A stretch of DNA of 64,000 bases from positions 215,777-279,776 of the forward strand of contig JAITMC010000040.1 of assembly GCA_031277615.1 (NCBI GenBank), given 5' to 3'. Made by a program: the position numbers and the translations under genes. This DNA comes from Chryseobacterium sp. Its GTDB lineage: Bacteria; Bacteroidota; Bacteroidia; Flavobacteriales; Weeksellaceae. The notes beneath the pieces were generated by a model, which did not search any database, had not been told where the DNA came from, and was given only the letters and a program-made list of their open reading frames with translations. Positions 46,233 to 54,705 of this stretch are shown here, piece by piece. Each line of letters opens with the position of its first letter. Position 1 is the first letter of the stretch.

Positions 46233-47242
46233 GTATTCAGCTTTTTGTCGTTAATATAATTTTTGAGATGGAAATCAATGCTTTCTTCCACAGAAATGAA
46301 CTGATCATCCAGCTTTTCTTTAATTTTTTGGTTGGAAATGGTGTTGAGTGACGAAATGGATTCTATGTTTGATCGGGTAATCATTCTCAGCTTGGGGATC
46401 AGCCATCCGAAAAGAATATTGGCAACCCTTCCGAGATTCAGCTGGGATCGGGTAAGGATTCTGGCCTCTTTGAGCCCTAACCGGGATCTGATCTGTTTTC
46501 CCAGATCCGCATATCTTTTATTGTCAGAAATAAGAATAAAGCGTTCTCCGAAGATATTCTGATCCATCAGTTCCACAGAAATTCTGGCGGCATCTCTTAC
46601 ATCTACATAGCTGGTTCCTCCGGAAAAGGTAAAACTGTTTTTCTCAAAAGTCGGAAAAATATCTCCGCTGCTCTGGCCCCAGTTTCCGCTTCCGATAATC
46701 ATTCCCGGATTGACGATAACGGTATTCAATCCTTCCGCTGAAGCTCTCCACACCTCCATCTCAGCCAGGTGTTTGGAAATCGCATAGGCAGAATGTTCTT
46801 CTTTAGGGTTAAAATCCGAGCTTTCATCCAGCTCACCTTTTTCATTAAAGGTGTCTAATACCGCGATGGTGCTTACGTGAAGAAACTTTTTCACATCCGA
46901 ACCCTCACAGGCATAGAGCAGGTTTTCCGTACCTTTTACATTGGTATGGTACATTTCTTTATCATCTTTCGGATCAAATCCCACTTTTGCGGCACAATGA
47001 TATACCTCATCCACATCTTTTAATGCTTCCTGCAGGGAATCCTGATCATCAAAATCCACATCCATCCATTCAATCTTACTGAAAAAGCCTTCAGGATCTT
47101 CCGTATAGAAGCTGTAAGAATGTTTTACATCGTTTAAATTGCTGCCCGGTCTTTTGGAAGCCCGTACGTTTCTGCCTTTTTTAAGAAGCTCCAAAACGAT
47201 CACTCTTCCCAGGATTCCGGTTGCACCCGTTACAAAAACCAT
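46229..47242 (-). CDS. NAD(P)-dependent epimerase/dehydratase (SDR family)
   Basis: 337 aa extended SDR. The nucleotide-binding motif GATGILGRVIVLELL is at the N terminus and the active-site YAISK lies in AYAISKHLAEME. The substrate is unclear; with the acyl-CoA synthetase gene next to it, a lipid-linked reductase (3-beta-HSD-like) is possible. It is the first gene of the pair. Confidence 0.88.
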   Translation of the reverse strand: MVFVTGATGILGRVIVLELLKKGRNVRASKRPGSNLNDVKHSYSFYTEDPEGFFSKIEWMDVDFDDQDSLQEALKDVDEVYHCAAKVGFDPKDDKEMYHTNVKGTENLLYACEGSDVKKFLHVSTIAVLDTFNEKGELDESSDFNPKEEHSAYAISKHLAEMEVWRASAEGLNTVIVNPGMIIGSGNWGQSSGDIFPTFEKNSFTFSGGTSYVDVRDAARISVELMDQNIFGERFILISDNKRYADLGKQIRSRLGLKEARILTRSQLNLGRVANILFGWLIPKLRMITRSNIESISSLNTISNQKIKEKLDDQFISVEESIDFHLKNYINDKKLNT

Positions 47243-47493
47243 TAATTATTTTACTTGATTGCTGACTAAAATATGACAATATTTTCTCTCCGGCAATTCT
47301 TCATTGGGTTAGCATCAACATCTGAAAAACTGCTTCTGCAAATTTGCGATTTTTAAAGCAGAATTCTGCTTAATTTATAAAATATTTGGGATTGGGAACA
47401 GAAAATGGAGCAATAGAAAACAGACAGGGTTACCGATCAACGGACAACAGCCGATATCCGATTCATTTACAATAATTTACCCGCAAAAACAAA
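47243..47493. other. intergenic stretch without a recognised gene
   Basis: AT-rich. No conserved frame or motif was seen apart from the hairpin that follows at 47494-47523. Confidence 0.5.
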
Positions 47494-47523
47494 AACCCTA
47501 CAGGCTTACAGACCTATAAGGTT
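47494..47523 (-). terminator. probable terminator of the graspetide operon
   Basis: AACCCTACAGG / CCTATAAGGTT pair with two mismatches and a T-rich run (TTTTTGTTTTTG) follows on the minus strand, about 100 bases after the last ligase stop. Confidence 0.5.
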
Positions 47524-47621
47524 AATGATTCGTTTTATTATTTTGAAATCAATCAGTGATTCAGTTAAAATCTGCCTGAACTGAGAATACCCCATCAGTA
47601 CATTATAACCGATCAATTGAT

Positions 47622-48626
47622 TTAAGCCAGGACCATATTATTTCTTCTCGGAGCCTTATCACAAAGAACATCGGCAATGCTTTTAGAAATAAGATGTCCT
47701 TCCGTAAGGTTATCCAGCCAGAAAAACTCACCGGCAGCATTGATTTCGATGAAATAATATTCATCTTCCGGAGAAACGATCACATCAATAGCCCCGTAAT
47801 CCACATTATAGACATCCAACAGCTCAAGGATTTTCTGTTCCACCTCTGAAGGCAGCTCGGTTCTTATCCATTTATCAATAAGATTCACGCCGTCTTTCCG
47901 CCAGTCTATTTTGGCTTCTTCAGACTGTTGGGAATCTATTTCAAAAGCATATACATCCCGTCCTACCACAGTTATCCGGAGCTCTTTTTTCTTCTCGATT
48001 TTCTTCTGAAACTGCATCGGGCAATACAGAAGCGAATCCAGTTCCTCAAGGTTATCTTCTTTTACCACATTGGTAAATACCACACACTCTTCTCCGTTTT
48101 CATAAATGGCAAATCCCGTTTGCATTTTGGCAATCACATTCTGATGTTTGAGAATGAACTTTCTGGCTTCTTCCGGATTATTGGTGATGCAGGATTCAGG
48201 AATTTTAAGTCCTATTTTATCTGCTATTTTCAGCTGCTCTTCCTTGCTGTCTAATCTTCTGTAAACACTCGGTTTTCCAAGGGAATAAGTATCTATCGAT
48301 TCCAGGAATCCGAAAAGGGTATTACGGATCTCTCCCATCGCAGCTCCGAAGAATTTAGGGTCCATTTCCTCTTTCAGTCCGTTCCCCATATTGTATGCCC
48401 TTCTGTACCACACCGCTGCGATATCGTCCAGACGGTGTTTAGCATCAGGGGTTTCCAGAATACTTACCCATTCACCATCCTGAAAGGAAGTTGTCAGTTT
48501 ATTTTGAAGCGGATAAAGGTCAACGTCAAAACGGATGACTTCACAACCGTTCTTTTCTATGTATTCTGTTACTTTCTCGATGGAGAAATTATCTGCGGTA
48601 TGGGTTATAATTAAAATTTTATTCAT
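47622..48626 (-). CDS. ATP-grasp ligase, MdnC/MvdD-like omega-ester (macrolactone) former
   Basis: 334 aa. It starts MNKILIITHTADNFSIEKVT and carries AVWYRRAYNMG, LRITVVGRDVYAFEI, DYGAIDVIVSPEDEYYFIEI and the metal-site INAAGEFFW (about 292-303), matching the MdnC/MvdD class. These enzymes phosphorylate Asp/Glu side chains and join them to Thr/Ser of a precursor core, making omega-ester rings. It starts within the 3' end of the other ligase gene (8-base overlap) and follows three precursor genes. The neighbours make multicore graspetide maturation its likely job. Confidence 0.88.
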   Translation of the reverse strand: MNKILIITHTADNFSIEKVTEYIEKNGCEVIRFDVDLYPLQNKLTTSFQDGEWVSILETPDAKHRLDDIAAVWYRRAYNMGNGLKEEMDPKFFGAAMGEIRNTLFGFLESIDTYSLGKPSVYRRLDSKEEQLKIADKIGLKIPESCITNNPEEARKFILKHQNVIAKMQTGFAIYENGEECVVFTNVVKEDNLEELDSLLYCPMQFQKKIEKKKELRITVVGRDVYAFEIDSQQSEEAKIDWRKDGVNLIDKWIRTELPSEVEQKILELLDVYNVDYGAIDVIVSPEDEYYFIEINAAGEFFWLDNLTEGHLISKSIADVLCDKAPRRNNMVLA

Positions 48627-49575
48627 GAATATTGGTTCTTTTTATAAGATTGTCGGCGATTCTTTCTGCGATGGGAAATCCAAGTTCTTTCTGCAGCATC
48701 CCCCATTCTCCCTGGGGGTTGACTTCCAGAAAATAATAATTCCCGTCTTTTCCTTTGATCATATCGATGGCTCCGATATAGAGTCCCATTTCTTCCATCA
48801 TGGAAGCCAGTCCTGACCTGATGTCTTCAGGCAGTTCATAAGCCGACCAGAACTGACCTTCATGCGCAATCCTCCAGTCGGCATGTTCGCTGTTATTGAT
48901 CTTTCCGGTAAAAAATTCACCGGCAATATACACAATGCGAAGTTCATACTCCTTATCGATATACGGCTGAAAGATCATAGGACAGTACGCGATATCTGAA
49001 ATGGGCTCCAATGAGTTCTCGTCGATGATCATTGTTGAGATCAGGCTTTCCCCACTCATTGATTTTGAGGTCAGGCTATGGAGTTTGGCCACGGCTTTCC
49101 CATTACAGTAAGTATGAAAAAAGGTAAGTATTTTCTCTTCGTCGTTGGAGAAAATGGTTTTGGGAATCATTAATCCGTTTTTTTCAGCCAGTTTGAGCTG
49201 AAGCATTTTATTGCCGTCGATCTTCCGCTCATTTTCATAAGGATTGATCCACGGGATATCTTCTAAAATGGTCATCAGGTTGTAACGGAGATTTTCATAA
49301 CCTTTAAAGAATATTTTTTCATAGTCTTTATCCAACTCTTCAGGGGCTTTTATTGCCCATGCTTTTCTGTGCCATACTCCTTTTATCTCATCAGAACGGA
49401 GGATATTTCCGTCTTCATCGGTAAGCTCAAAAGAATCTTCACTTAAGCTGATTTTCTGAAGATGATTCATCCGGTCAGAATTCAGTCTGAACCAGGGAAT
49501 ATTCCGGGAAGTAAGGTATTCAAAAAAGATATCGATATTATAAAAGTCCTGTGAATGGGTAATACAAAGAATCAT
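48619..49575 (-). CDS. ATP-grasp ligase, MdnB/MvdC-like (second maturase)
   Basis: 318 aa. It opens MILCITHSQDFYNIDIFFEY and has KGVWHRKAW, LRIVYIAGEFFTGKI, YIGAIDMIKGKDGNYYFLEV and the metal-site VNPQGEWGML (about 282-293). This is the paralogous maturase class that in microviridins forms the amide (lactam) ring between Lys and Glu/Asp. Here each terminal core keeps a Lys (T-x-K), so an amide ring is plausible but unproven. The start is 17 bases after a terminator-like hairpin that separates it from the precursor genes. Confidence 0.85.
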   Translation of the reverse strand: MILCITHSQDFYNIDIFFEYLTSRNIPWFRLNSDRMNHLQKISLSEDSFELTDEDGNILRSDEIKGVWHRKAWAIKAPEELDKDYEKIFFKGYENLRYNLMTILEDIPWINPYENERKIDGNKMLQLKLAEKNGLMIPKTIFSNDEEKILTFFHTYCNGKAVAKLHSLTSKSMSGESLISTMIIDENSLEPISDIAYCPMIFQPYIDKEYELRIVYIAGEFFTGKINNSEHADWRIAHEGQFWSAYELPEDIRSGLASMMEEMGLYIGAIDMIKGKDGNYYFLEVNPQGEWGMLQKELGFPIAERIADNLIKRTNIHE

Positions 49576-49591
49576 TTGCCGGTTTTTTATT

Positions 49592-49622
49592 AAAAAAGGA
49601 AACTTACTGGATAAGTTTCCTT
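49592..49622 (-). terminator. hairpin with T-run between precursor and ligase genes (attenuator)
   Basis: On the minus strand AAGGAAACTTA / TAAGTTTCCTT form a perfect 11-bp stem (5-base loop) followed by six or more Ts, the shape of an intrinsic terminator. It should reduce read-through into the ligase genes and so make precursors more abundant. Confidence 0.7.
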
Positions 49623-49653
49623 TGATATGATTTTTTATTAATCGCTTCGGCTG

Positions 49654-49884
49654 TTAAAGCGGAATAGTCGGTGCATCATCATCTCCGTCGGAAGGATACT
49701 TCAGGGTGTGAGCCATATCATACTTCGGAGAGGTTACCGTGTCTAGTGAAGGTTTGGTGATCACATCTCTTTCGGGGATCGTGATAATTCCTGTTTCTCC
49801 TCCTTTTACAGTTTCAGGGTCTGTCACCTGTTTTTCTAAGAAAGATGCGAAAAAAGGCTTCTTTTTTGAATCTTTGTTTTTCAT
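49654..49884 (-). CDS. graspetide precursor 3 (chryseoviridin/microviridin type)
   Basis: 76 aa. The leader holds KKPFFASFLEKQ (about residues 8-19), the microviridin-type PFFARFLE helix that recruits the ATP-grasp ligase, and then GGE at a possible cleavage point. The core has three T-x-P-x-x-D units (TIPERD, TKPSLD, TSPKYD; first Thr at 35, 43, 51) and ends in a microviridin-like TLKYPSDGDDD (Thr 60). It has one ring unit fewer than its paralogues. Confidence 0.85.
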   Translation of the reverse strand: MKNKDSKKKPFFASFLEKQVTDPETVKGGETGIITIPERDVITKPSLDTVTSPKYDMAHTLKYPSDGDDDAPTIPL

Positions 49885-49915
49885 AATGATTTAGTTTTTG
49901 GGGGTTAAAATGATT

Positions 49916-50146
49916 TTAGTTACCGGCTTCATCACTGTCAGAAGGGTACTTCTTTGTTTCGATCCAGTCCTGTTTTGGAGTGGTTACGTTATCAAACACA
50001 GGAGTTGTTGTTTCACCATCCATTGTAGGATAAGTGATCACATCGGTACCTGGAGTAGTCCCTCCACCTTGTACTTTTTCCGGATCTGGAAGTTGCTTTT
50101 CTAAAAATGATGCAAAAAACGGTTTCTTAGAGTTGTTCTTTTTCAT
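49916..50146 (-). CDS. graspetide precursor 2 (chryseoviridin/microviridin type)
   Basis: 76 aa. Leader KKPFFASFLEKQ (7-18) and GGG near residue 27. Four ring units with first Thr at 30, 38, 47 and 55 (TTPGTD, TYPTMD, TTPVFD, TTPKQD), then the terminal TKKYPSDSDE (Thr 64), the closest to the known microviridin core T-x-K-Y-P-S-D. The middle Asp/Glu residues offer several acceptors. Confidence 0.88.
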   Translation of the reverse strand: MKKNNSKKPFFASFLEKQLPDPEKVQGGGTTPGTDVITYPTMDGETTTPVFDNVTTPKQDWIETKKYPSDSDEAGN

Positions 50147-50187
50147 AGTATTTTAATTTGGGTTAAAAATTTGTTCAGTATTGATGG

Positions 50188-50430
50188 TTACAGGGAATCC
50201 AGCTCTCCGGCTTCATCACTGTCCGAAGGATGTTTCATCGTTACAACGTTATCCCGGATCGGAAGCGTTACACTGTCGAGTGTGGAGGATGTAAGCTGAT
50301 CTTTTGTTGGCAGTGTCACCATGTCCACAGAAGGACTTGTGATACCACCTCCCTGAATTTTCTCAGGATCCTGAATTTGTTTCTCTAAAAACGAAGCAAA
50401 GAACGGTTTTTTTGAGTTTTTTCTTTCCAT
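50188..50430 (-). CDS. graspetide precursor 1 (chryseoviridin/microviridin type)
   Basis: 80 aa. Leader KKPFFASFLEKQ (7-18) and GGG (27-29). Four ring units with first Thr at 31, 39, 47 and 55 (TSPSVD, TLPTKD, TSSTLD, TLPIRD), then TMKHPSDSDE (Thr 64), where His replaces the usual Tyr. An acidic tail AGELDSL follows. It is the first gene of the operon; the promoter should lie in 50431-50545, which is AT-rich and holds AATTTTTG on the minus strand near a weak -7 box. Confidence 0.85.
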   Translation of the reverse strand: MERKNSKKPFFASFLEKQIQDPEKIQGGGITSPSVDMVTLPTKDQLTSSTLDSVTLPIRDNVVTMKHPSDSDEAGELDSL

Positions 50431-50545
50431 AAGTTAATATTTTTAGTTTTTCTCTAAAACTAAAATACAAAAATTTCAATACGTGGGGAAATATTATCCT
50501 ATTTTAAGAAAATTTTAACTAAAATCTAAAAAACTAAGAATCAAT

Positions 50546-51325
50546 TTAATTCAAATTCAAAAATTGCTTAACAACTTTCGCAAAATCAACTGGATTTTCT
50601 GCCTGAACCCAATGTCCTGCATTTTTCACGGTTACCAATCGGGCTTTGGGAAACTGCTGTTTGATTCCATATTCATCCTGCGGCAGGATATAGTTGGATT
50701 TTTCTCCTGAAATAAATAAGGTATCTCCTTCAAACACACCGAATTTTATAGCATTGGAGACAAATTCATTGTATTTTTCGGAAAGGGTTTTAAGATTGAA
50801 CCTCCAGTTCAGCTTTTTGTTATCATCCCAGTACAGGTTTTTTGCCAGAAACTGGATGGTTGATTTTTCAGGAATATACTGTGTAAGGACAGCCTCAACC
50901 TCATTTCTTGATCCTACCGTATCAAAATCTACAGTTTCAAGAGCTTTAATAATCCCCTGATGATGTGGAGGATAAGCTTTCGGAGAAATATCTACCACGA
51001 TAAGTTTCTCTACGCGTTCAGGATATTTGACAGCAAACTGCATCACCGCTTTTCCTCCTAAGGAATGTCCCAAAACATGAGCCTTCTGAATGCCGTAGTG
51101 ATCCATATATCGGGCAATGTCATCCGCAAGATCATCATGAGACATCTGATCGGAGTGAAAACTCCGGCCATGGTTTCTGAGATCAATCAGGTGCACGGGA
51201 AGATATTCTCCCAGGTCTTTCCCGAAGCTTCCCCAATTATCAAGCATTCCAAACAGACCGTGGAATACAAGAAGTGGTGTTGCCGTTACATTTTCGCCGA
51301 ATATTTTTGAGTTTAGGATTTCCAT
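50546..51325 (-). CDS. alpha/beta hydrolase (YbfF-like esterase)
   Basis: 259 aa. The start MEILNSKIFGENVTATPLLVFHGLFG contains the oxyanion HG. The nucleophile elbow is VLGHSLGGKAVM (about residue 92), the acid lies in VVDISPKAYPPHHQ or later, and the base is in VKNAGHWVQAENP. Likely cytoplasmic esterase, substrate unknown. It is next to, but not clearly part of, the graspetide operon: it is separated by 115 bases and transcribed toward it. Confidence 0.85.
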   Translation of the reverse strand: MEILNSKIFGENVTATPLLVFHGLFGMLDNWGSFGKDLGEYLPVHLIDLRNHGRSFHSDQMSHDDLADDIARYMDHYGIQKAHVLGHSLGGKAVMQFAVKYPERVEKLIVVDISPKAYPPHHQGIIKALETVDFDTVGSRNEVEAVLTQYIPEKSTIQFLAKNLYWDDNKKLNWRFNLKTLSEKYNEFVSNAIKFGVFEGDTLFISGEKSNYILPQDEYGIKQQFPKARLVTVKNAGHWVQAENPVDFAKVVKQFLNLN

Positions 51326-51437
51326 ATTGAATTAAAAAATTTGAATTAGAAAGTAAGATGACAGCAGCCTGTTATATAGGGTATATATCTTATTAGGTAA
51401 AAGATGGCTGCTGAGAAATGTATTTTTACAGAAAAAA

Positions 51438-51474
51438 GCCAGATATCAAAGTTTAATGCACTTTAATATCCGGC
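51438..51474 (-). terminator. terminator of pdxJ
   Basis: GCCAGATATCAAAGT and ACTTTAATATCCGGC pair with two mismatches (both G-U in RNA) and a T-run follows on the minus strand. Confidence 0.65.
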
Positions 51475-51485
51475 CCTGTTATATT

Positions 51486-52205
51486 TTACCATTGTGCCAG
51501 TCTTTTCAGATAAGCCTGGACCGTATTTTCAAGTCCCATATATAATGCTTCTGAAATTAATGCATGACCAATAGATACTTCCAGCAGGTTAGGAATGTTG
51601 TCTGCAAAATATTTCAGGTTTTCAAGGCTGAGATCGTGCCCGGCATTGATCCCCAGTCCGTGTTCTGCTGCTGCAACAGCGGTTTCATAGTAAGGCTTTA
51701 TAGCCTGCTCTTTATTGGACAGATAATTTTTTGCATAGGCTTCTGTATACAGCTCAATTCTGTCGGCTCCTGTTTTGGCGGCATATTCTATAAGCTCAGG
51801 CATAGGATCCAGAAATACAGAGGTACGGATTCCTGCATTTTTAAACTCTGCAATAATTTCTGTAAGGGCACCAAGATGTTTTCGGGTATCCCATCCTGCA
51901 TTGGAAGTGATGGCATCATCTGCATCAGGAACCAGCGTTACCTGTTCTGGTTTTACTTCAAGCACCATATCAATGAAATGACGGTGAGGGTTTCCTTCAA
52001 TATTGAATTCTGTGGTTACCAAAGGTTTCAGATCATAAACATCTTTTCTGGTGATATGCCTTTCATCGGGTCTTGGATGGATGGTAATTCCCTGTCCTCC
52101 GAATTCCTGAATTTTCACAGCAGCCTCTGTTACACTTGGTGTGTCTCCGCCTCTGGCATTTCTTAATGTTGCAATTTTATTAATGTTAACGCTTAGTTTT
52201 GTCAT
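51486..52205 (-). CDS. pdxJ: pyridoxine 5'-phosphate synthase
   Basis: 239 aa TIM-barrel enzyme of vitamin B6 synthesis (DXP-dependent route). The start MTKLSVNINKIATLRNARGG, ITIHPRPDERHITRKDV, FNIEGNP and AGHDLSLENL are the PdxJ marks. It stands alone between an MscS-type channel gene and the hydrolase. It ends at a terminator. Confidence 0.95.
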   Translation of the reverse strand: MTKLSVNINKIATLRNARGGDTPSVTEAAVKIQEFGGQGITIHPRPDERHITRKDVYDLKPLVTTEFNIEGNPHRHFIDMVLEVKPEQVTLVPDADDAITSNAGWDTRKHLGALTEIIAEFKNAGIRTSVFLDPMPELIEYAAKTGADRIELYTEAYAKNYLSNKEQAIKPYYETAVAAAEHGLGINAGHDLSLENLKYFADNIPNLLEVSIGHALISEALYMGLENTVQAYLKRLAQW

Positions 52206-52293
52206 ATCTTTTTACAAGTTAGAGAAGAGATCAGAAAAGATATTCTGAATACCTTACTCTTCATTATTATTTTTCGGGAATCTGGTCTCCCTG

Positions 52294-53562
52294 TTATACT
52301 TTAACACTTACCTGCATTACCTGCAGATCAAATTCTTTTGAAGCCACCAGCAGATGGTCAAAAATATCGGCCTGGATCTGTTCAAAATGTTCCCATTTGG
52401 AATCGTTTGCAAAACAGTATACTTCAAGTGGAAGCCCCTGCGGGGTAATTTCCAGCTGACGAACCATTTTGGCCCCGTTTTTATCAATATCGGGATCATT
52501 TTCAATATACTTTTGGGCATAATACCTGAAAACTCCGATATTGGTGAGCTGTCTGCCATTGATGGTTTTATCGTTATGCCTTAAACTTTCTTTTTCTTTT
52601 CGGATTTCCTGTGTTTTTTCGTCAAGATAGTCGGAGATCAGATTGATCTCTTTTAAACGGCTGATATCTTCCTCCGTTAAAAATTTAAAGGAATTGATAT
52701 TAAAATAAATGGATTTCTTTATTCTTCTGGTATTGGATTCGGACATCACCTGAAGGTTTTTGATCTCTGTGGTCAGCAAATCATAGGTAGGAATGGTAGA
52801 CACTGTTTTGTCGAAATTGGTGATCTTGGTGGTAAGAAGACTGATATCGGTAATATTTCCTTCTATACTGTATTTGGGGATGCTTACCCAGTCCCCTACT
52901 TTCAGGTTTTTGGAGGTGGCCACATGAATCCCGGTTACAAATCCTAAAATCGTATCCCGGAAAACCAGAACCAGCACTGCCGTAATGGCCCCCAGACTTC
53001 CTACAATTGTCGTTCCCTTGATCCCAAATATCACACAGATTCCTACCACAGAAAAGATAAAGATTCCCAGGATCTTAACGGTTTCTGAAATAGCATTCAG
53101 GGCCATAATCTTGTAGAAATCCTGTTTGATGGTAAAATAATTTCTGAAAGCCGTCAGTGAACGGTAAAGCATTCCGGCAAGGATAAGCACCAGTCCTAAA
53201 TTGACCGCTCTGTTGATGAATGTGGTGGTTTTCGGTAATGCAGTCGCCGGAAATATGGAAGGATGAATAGCTCCCACCACAAGAAGTGCCGAAAAATGCG
53301 CTACGGAATTGGTTATTTTAGATTGATAGATAGACCGGATTACCGGAAATTTATCATCATTCCGGAAAAACCGGAAAATAAAATTGATAATGAATTTAAA
53401 AATGAAATCCACGATCAGAAACACGGCACAAAGCAGCCCCAGTTTCACGATAATATGCACCACCCAATCCAGCCCGGCAGGGGTTACCTGACTGATGTAT
53501 AGGTAAAGCTGGTCACTGATTTCCTGCAAAAAATTTTTGGTATCCTGGATTTCGTCTTTCAT
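52294..53562 (-). CDS. MscS/YbdG-like mechanosensitive ion channel
   Basis: 422 aa inner-membrane protein. About five hydrophobic segments (residues about 30-55, 85-110, 120-140, 160-185, 190-215) precede the MscS pore helix GSLGAITAVLVLVFRDTILGFVTGI and the beta domain KNLKVGDWVSIPKYSIEGNITDI. The Lys-rich extension after it resembles YbdG. It opens under osmotic stress. A single gene, probably with its own promoter at 53563-53680. Confidence 0.9.
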   Translation of the reverse strand: MKDEIQDTKNFLQEISDQLYLYISQVTPAGLDWVVHIIVKLGLLCAVFLIVDFIFKFIINFIFRFFRNDDKFPVIRSIYQSKITNSVAHFSALLVVGAIHPSIFPATALPKTTTFINRAVNLGLVLILAGMLYRSLTAFRNYFTIKQDFYKIMALNAISETVKILGIFIFSVVGICVIFGIKGTTIVGSLGAITAVLVLVFRDTILGFVTGIHVATSKNLKVGDWVSIPKYSIEGNITDISLLTTKITNFDKTVSTIPTYDLLTTEIKNLQVMSESNTRRIKKSIYFNINSFKFLTEEDISRLKEINLISDYLDEKTQEIRKEKESLRHNDKTINGRQLTNIGVFRYYAQKYIENDPDIDKNGAKMVRQLEITPQGLPLEVYCFANDSKWEHFEQIQADIFDHLLVASKEFDLQVMQVSVKV

Positions 53563-53681
53563 TACAGCAAATTTATAAAATTAAGAAGGATGATGTTACT
53601 ATTCCCAATCAATTTTCATCCCAAATTCTTAAAATCCTTTTGTAAATCTTCTTTTTTCCTATCTTGCATTTATATTTTTAC

Positions 53682-54176
53682 ATGATGGATTCAACCTTAA
53701 TTAATGTTCTCTGCCTTATTTTACTGTTTCTGGGAATACTCGGAACCTTTCTTCCGGTCCTTCCCGGGCTCTTATTAAGCATCTGCGGGCTTCTGATCTA
53801 TAAGTTCGGAACTGATGCCGATCTTTCTATGATTTATATCTGGGCTTTCGGAATTCTTACTGCAGCTTCGGTAGTTCTGAACTATGTGATTCCTGCAAAA
53901 ACCAACCGTAAGTACGGAGGAACACGCTGGGGAAGCATCGGCTCTGTCATTGGAACCATTGTGGGCCTGTTTCTTCCTATTCCCTTAGGCTTCCTGGTGG
54001 GAATGTTTGCCGGTGTTTTTATCGGCGAACTTCTTCACGACAGCAAGGATATGAATAAAGCTCTTCAATCCACGAAAGGAGCCTTTATCGGGTTTATTTA
54101 CGGAACCGGATTCAGCTTTGTAGTGGGTGTGGCAATGTTTTTGGTGGTACTTTTGAATATGTTTGATATTATTTAA
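53682..54176 (+). CDS. DUF456 membrane protein
   Basis: 164 aa from the ATG at 53682 (MMDSTLINVLCLIL); the earlier TTG at 53664 is a poor start. Four to five hydrophobic segments and the FLPVLPGLLLSICGLLIYKFG plus GGTRWGSIGSVIGTIVGLFLPIPLGF segments are the DUF456 mark. Function unknown. The following lipoprotein gene starts 20 bases later, likely the same transcript. Confidence 0.85.
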   Translation: MMDSTLINVLCLILLFLGILGTFLPVLPGLLLSICGLLIYKFGTDADLSMIYIWAFGILTAASVVLNYVIPAKTNRKYGGTRWGSIGSVIGTIVGLFLPIPLGFLVGMFAGVFIGELLHDSKDMNKALQSTKGAFIGFIYGTGFSFVVGVAMFLVVLLNMFDII

Positions 54177-54195
54177 CCTAAAAAAGAGAAAAATC

Positions 54196-54705
54196 ATGTT
54201 TCATAAAGCTATTATACTGACCCTGGGAATGCTTGCCTTATCCGGATGCAATGCCCAGAAAAATGATAAAACAGCTCCCCAATCAACAGGAACTACGACT
54301 TCCGCTGATTCCGGAACACAGCAGAAAGATAAAAAAGGAATTGTTTACCTGAATGAAGGGGAAAATAAATTTCTGAAAGAATACCAGATGAATGTAACCT
54401 TTAAGGGAATTTCCGAAGACAGCCGCTGCCCTGAAGGCGTGAACTGTATCTGGGCCGGAGCTGCGGTGGCACAGGTGGAAGCCATGCTGACGACCTCCAG
54501 ACCGATGACTTTAAATCTGGCCACTTTAGATCATCCCGGAAAAAATTACCATCAGTCGGCAGATTTTAACGGATATATCATTACGCTGGAAGAAGTAACC
54601 CCGTACCCTAAATCACAGAACGGTACAAAAGCCCTGTCCGGAAAATACAGGATCGGCATCAGCATAAAAGAAGCAGGAACTTCTTCGGTTCCTACCACGA
54701 AATAG
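54196..54705 (+). CDS. lipoprotein with conserved Cys motif
   Basis: 169 aa from the ATG at 54196, which opens a lipoprotein signal (lipobox LSGC at about residue 18). The core SEDSRCPEGVNCIWAGAAVAQVE resembles a small Bacteroidota family (two Cys in a CPxGxxC-like pattern) of unknown function. Its stop overlaps the converging ung gene by 14 bases. Confidence 0.75.
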   Translation: MFHKAIILTLGMLALSGCNAQKNDKTAPQSTGTTTSADSGTQQKDKKGIVYLNEGENKFLKEYQMNVTFKGISEDSRCPEGVNCIWAGAAVAQVEAMLTTSRPMTLNLATLDHPGKNYHQSADFNGYIITLEEVTPYPKSQNGTKALSGKYRIGISIKEAGTSSVPTTK

